Below are positions 8,881-9,885 of a DNA stretch of 9,885 bases, one piece after another (position 1 is the stretch's first letter; every line of letters starts with the position of its first letter). Source of the DNA: an uncultured Lachnospiraceae bacterium (GTDB lineage Bacteria; Bacillota; Clostridia; Lachnospirales; Lachnospiraceae); NCBI GenBank assembly GCA_937950565.1, contig CALFCS010000079.1:1-9885 (forward strand), in the 5' to 3' direction. The notes beneath the pieces are model-generated. The model saw only the letters and a list, made by a program, of their open reading frames with translations, searched no databases and was not told the DNA's origin. Both the position numbers and the translations under genes were made by a program.

Positions 8881-8901
8881 ACAAATATAAGAAATTGTCA
8901 A
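8874..8901 (-). promoter_or_regulatory. Probable sigma-A promoter of the GH43/DUF1680 operon
   Basis: On the minus strand a perfect -35 TTGACA (8901-8896), a 16-base spacer and a -10 TAGAAT (8879-8874, five of six matches) start about 17 bases after the stop codon of the CBM6 gene. Transcription would begin near 8867 and leave a leader of roughly 100 bases. The -10 lies inside one arm of the inverted repeat 8842-8880. It was found by pattern matching only. Confidence 0.6.
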
Positions 8902-8917
8902 TTAGCCGTGTTTGCCA

Positions 8918-9885
8918 TCATTTATAAGTTTCCATAAATCTCTGGATAATGATCGCACACTCTGCACGGGATGCATTACCAAGCGGGTCTACCCGTGTCT
9001 CATTATCTTTTCCTTTGATAATTCCGTTTCCGACTGCCCATCTCATGGCATCCTTTGCATAATCATTTACAAGCGCCGCATCCTCGAATTTACTAAAGTC
9101 TGCTTTCTTGCTCGTATCATAATTCAGGCTGTTTGCATAACGGTACATCATGACTGCCATCTGCTCACGGAGAATATTGTCCGCCGGTCCGAAATATCCG
9201 GTTGACGTATATCCGGTTACAATCTCATTCTTTGCCGCCCACAGAATCGCATCTGTATACCATATCTCATCTGCCACATCCGGGAATTTCGGCTCATATG
9301 CTACCTTCGGCTCACCCTGCAGACGGTGTACAATAATTGCAAACTGTGCCCTGGCAAGATTCTCATACGGTGCAAAATGTTCCTTGTCCTTACCCGTCAT
9401 CGTTTTCGCGAAGTAATTATAATATACCCCGTCATAGAACCAGTCGTCTTCTGTGACATCCACATATGGAAGCTTGCCTTCCAGCTTGTCAAGAGTACTG
9501 TTCAAAGCTTCTGTTGCCTTGGCAACTGCCTCCTGATCTGCTTTTTCATCTTCGTATACCTTCTTTGCATCTGCCAGCGCCTTCTGCATTGCTTCGACAC
9601 TGTCTTTTGTATACTGCTTGATATCTATAGCTGTTGCTTTATCGATTGCTTCTTTCAAGGCCGTCTTGTCAACCTTTGCTTCTTTCTCCGTAAACTGCCA
9701 GTAATCAATCTGCATGAGATCTTTTCCTTCTTCGCCCTTGAACACAAAGAATACATTATGCTCGCCGACAGCGCCGTCAAGTGTACACTCTAATTTCTGG
9801 TAACTTCCGTCACCTTTCGGTACTTCTATGGTTCCTACCTTTGTACCATCACAGCTGTCAAGACGAATTTCAATGGTTCCTCCTG
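8918..9885 (-). CDS. CBM6-FIVAR-SLH surface protein, 5' part outside window
   Basis: C-terminal 321 residues of a larger secreted protein; the frame stays open to the window edge. The first 60 or so visible residues (GGTIEIRLD, KVGTIEVPKGDG, GEHNVFFVFKG, LMQIDYWQF) are the last strands of a CBM6 carbohydrate-binding module, a family that typically binds xylan, arabinan or beta-glucan chains. A lysine- and alanine-rich helical FIVAR segment follows (about 9475-9680: VDKTALKEAIDKA, VEAMQKALADAK, VAKATEALN), in place of the proline linker used by its two neighbours. Three SLH repeats complete the protein, with ARAQ, LREQ and SRAE at the usual TRAE position, and it ends METYK. CBM6 proteins of this build usually have a glycosidase domain upstream, here unseen, so no reaction can be assigned. 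A GTG at 9745 lies inside the CBM6 and is not the start. It is the upstream neighbour, probably in a separate transcription unit of the same locus. Confidence 0.94.
   Translation of the reverse strand, partial: GGTIEIRLDSCDGTKVGTIEVPKGDGSYQKLECTLDGAVGEHNVFFVFKGEEGKDLMQIDYWQFTEKEAKVDKTALKEAIDKATAIDIKQYTKDSVEAMQKALADAKKVYEDEKADQEAVAKATEALNSTLDKLEGKLPYVDVTEDDWFYDGVYYNYFAKTMTGKDKEHFAPYENLARAQFAIIVHRLQGEPKVAYEPKFPDVADEIWYTDAILWAAKNEIVTGYTSTGYFGPADNILREQMAVMMYRYANSLNYDTSKKADFSKFEDAALVNDYAKDAMRWAVGNGIIKGKDNETRVDPLGNASRAECAIIIQRFMETYK
8921..9475 (-). repeat. SLH-anchor cassette, copy 3
   Basis: Complete three-SLH cassette of the CBM6-FIVAR protein. By eye it is about 90% identical in DNA to copy 2, including a 78-bp run without mismatch (8964-9041 against 5117-5194). 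Similarity ends at the AAGCTT that codes the KL before PYVDV, where the FIVAR segment begins. It is one codon shorter at the C terminus (ETYK against ETYAK). Confidence 0.92.

Noticed and set aside
8767..8917. A catabolite-repression (cre) site in the intergenic region
   Set aside because: No sequence close to the remembered cre consensus was found in either spacer.
8921..9475. SLH repeats as a mobile element or insertion sequence
   Set aside because: The repeats are coding SLH domains in frame with their hosts; no transposase, terminal inverted repeats or target duplications are seen.
8918..9745. A complete 275-residue gene starting with GTG at 9745
   Set aside because: The frame stays open upstream and the CBM6 strands continue through the GTG (HNVFFVFKG), so this is an internal valine of a longer gene.

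Overview
The window carries three consecutive genes, all on the minus strand, for large exported proteins that act on plant cell-wall arabinan-type polysaccharides at the cell surface. Each carries a near-identical C-terminal S-layer homology (SLH) anchor. Strong AGGAGG-type ribosome binding sites, moderate GC (judged by eye), Gram-positive-style signal peptides, LamG/atrophied-Ig architectures, a FIVAR segment and SLH anchoring suggest a Gram-positive anaerobe, most likely a gut clostridium of the Lachnospiraceae type. That placement is inference; no rRNA or marker gene is present.

Layout in transcription order (right to left): (1) 9885-8918 is the 3' part of an SLH protein with the end of a CBM6 carbohydrate-binding module and a FIVAR helical linker; its catalytic part lies outside the window. 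(2) 8917-8767 is a dense 151-bp control region: a probable sigma-A promoter, a 14-bp-arm hairpin overlapping its -10 element, a 20-bp perfect AT-rich palindrome with a third half-site, and a strong RBS. (3) 8766-5068 is a complete 1232-residue LamG / Ig-like / GH43 / SLH enzyme with all three GH43 catalytic acids visible. (4) 5067-4988 is an 80-bp spacer with a GC-rich hairpin directly before the next RBS. (5) 4987-1 is a DUF1680 beta-L-arabinofuranosidase (GH127/GH146 clan) with two LamG/Ig pairs in front and DUF6805-like, cadherin-like and SLH modules behind; its 3' end is cut off by the window edge.

Working model (inference): the GH43 enzyme removes alpha-L-arabinofuranose, the DUF1680 enzyme removes beta-L-arabinofuranose, and the CBM6 protein contributes binding plus an unseen activity. 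All would be held on the same wall polymer by interchangeable SLH cassettes. The families are known. The less ordinary points are the homogenised SLH cassettes, the compact promoter/terminator/operator region, the intercistronic hairpin, and a second, incomplete GH43-like propeller inside the GH43 protein. I see no defence, phage, mobile or RNA-gene content.
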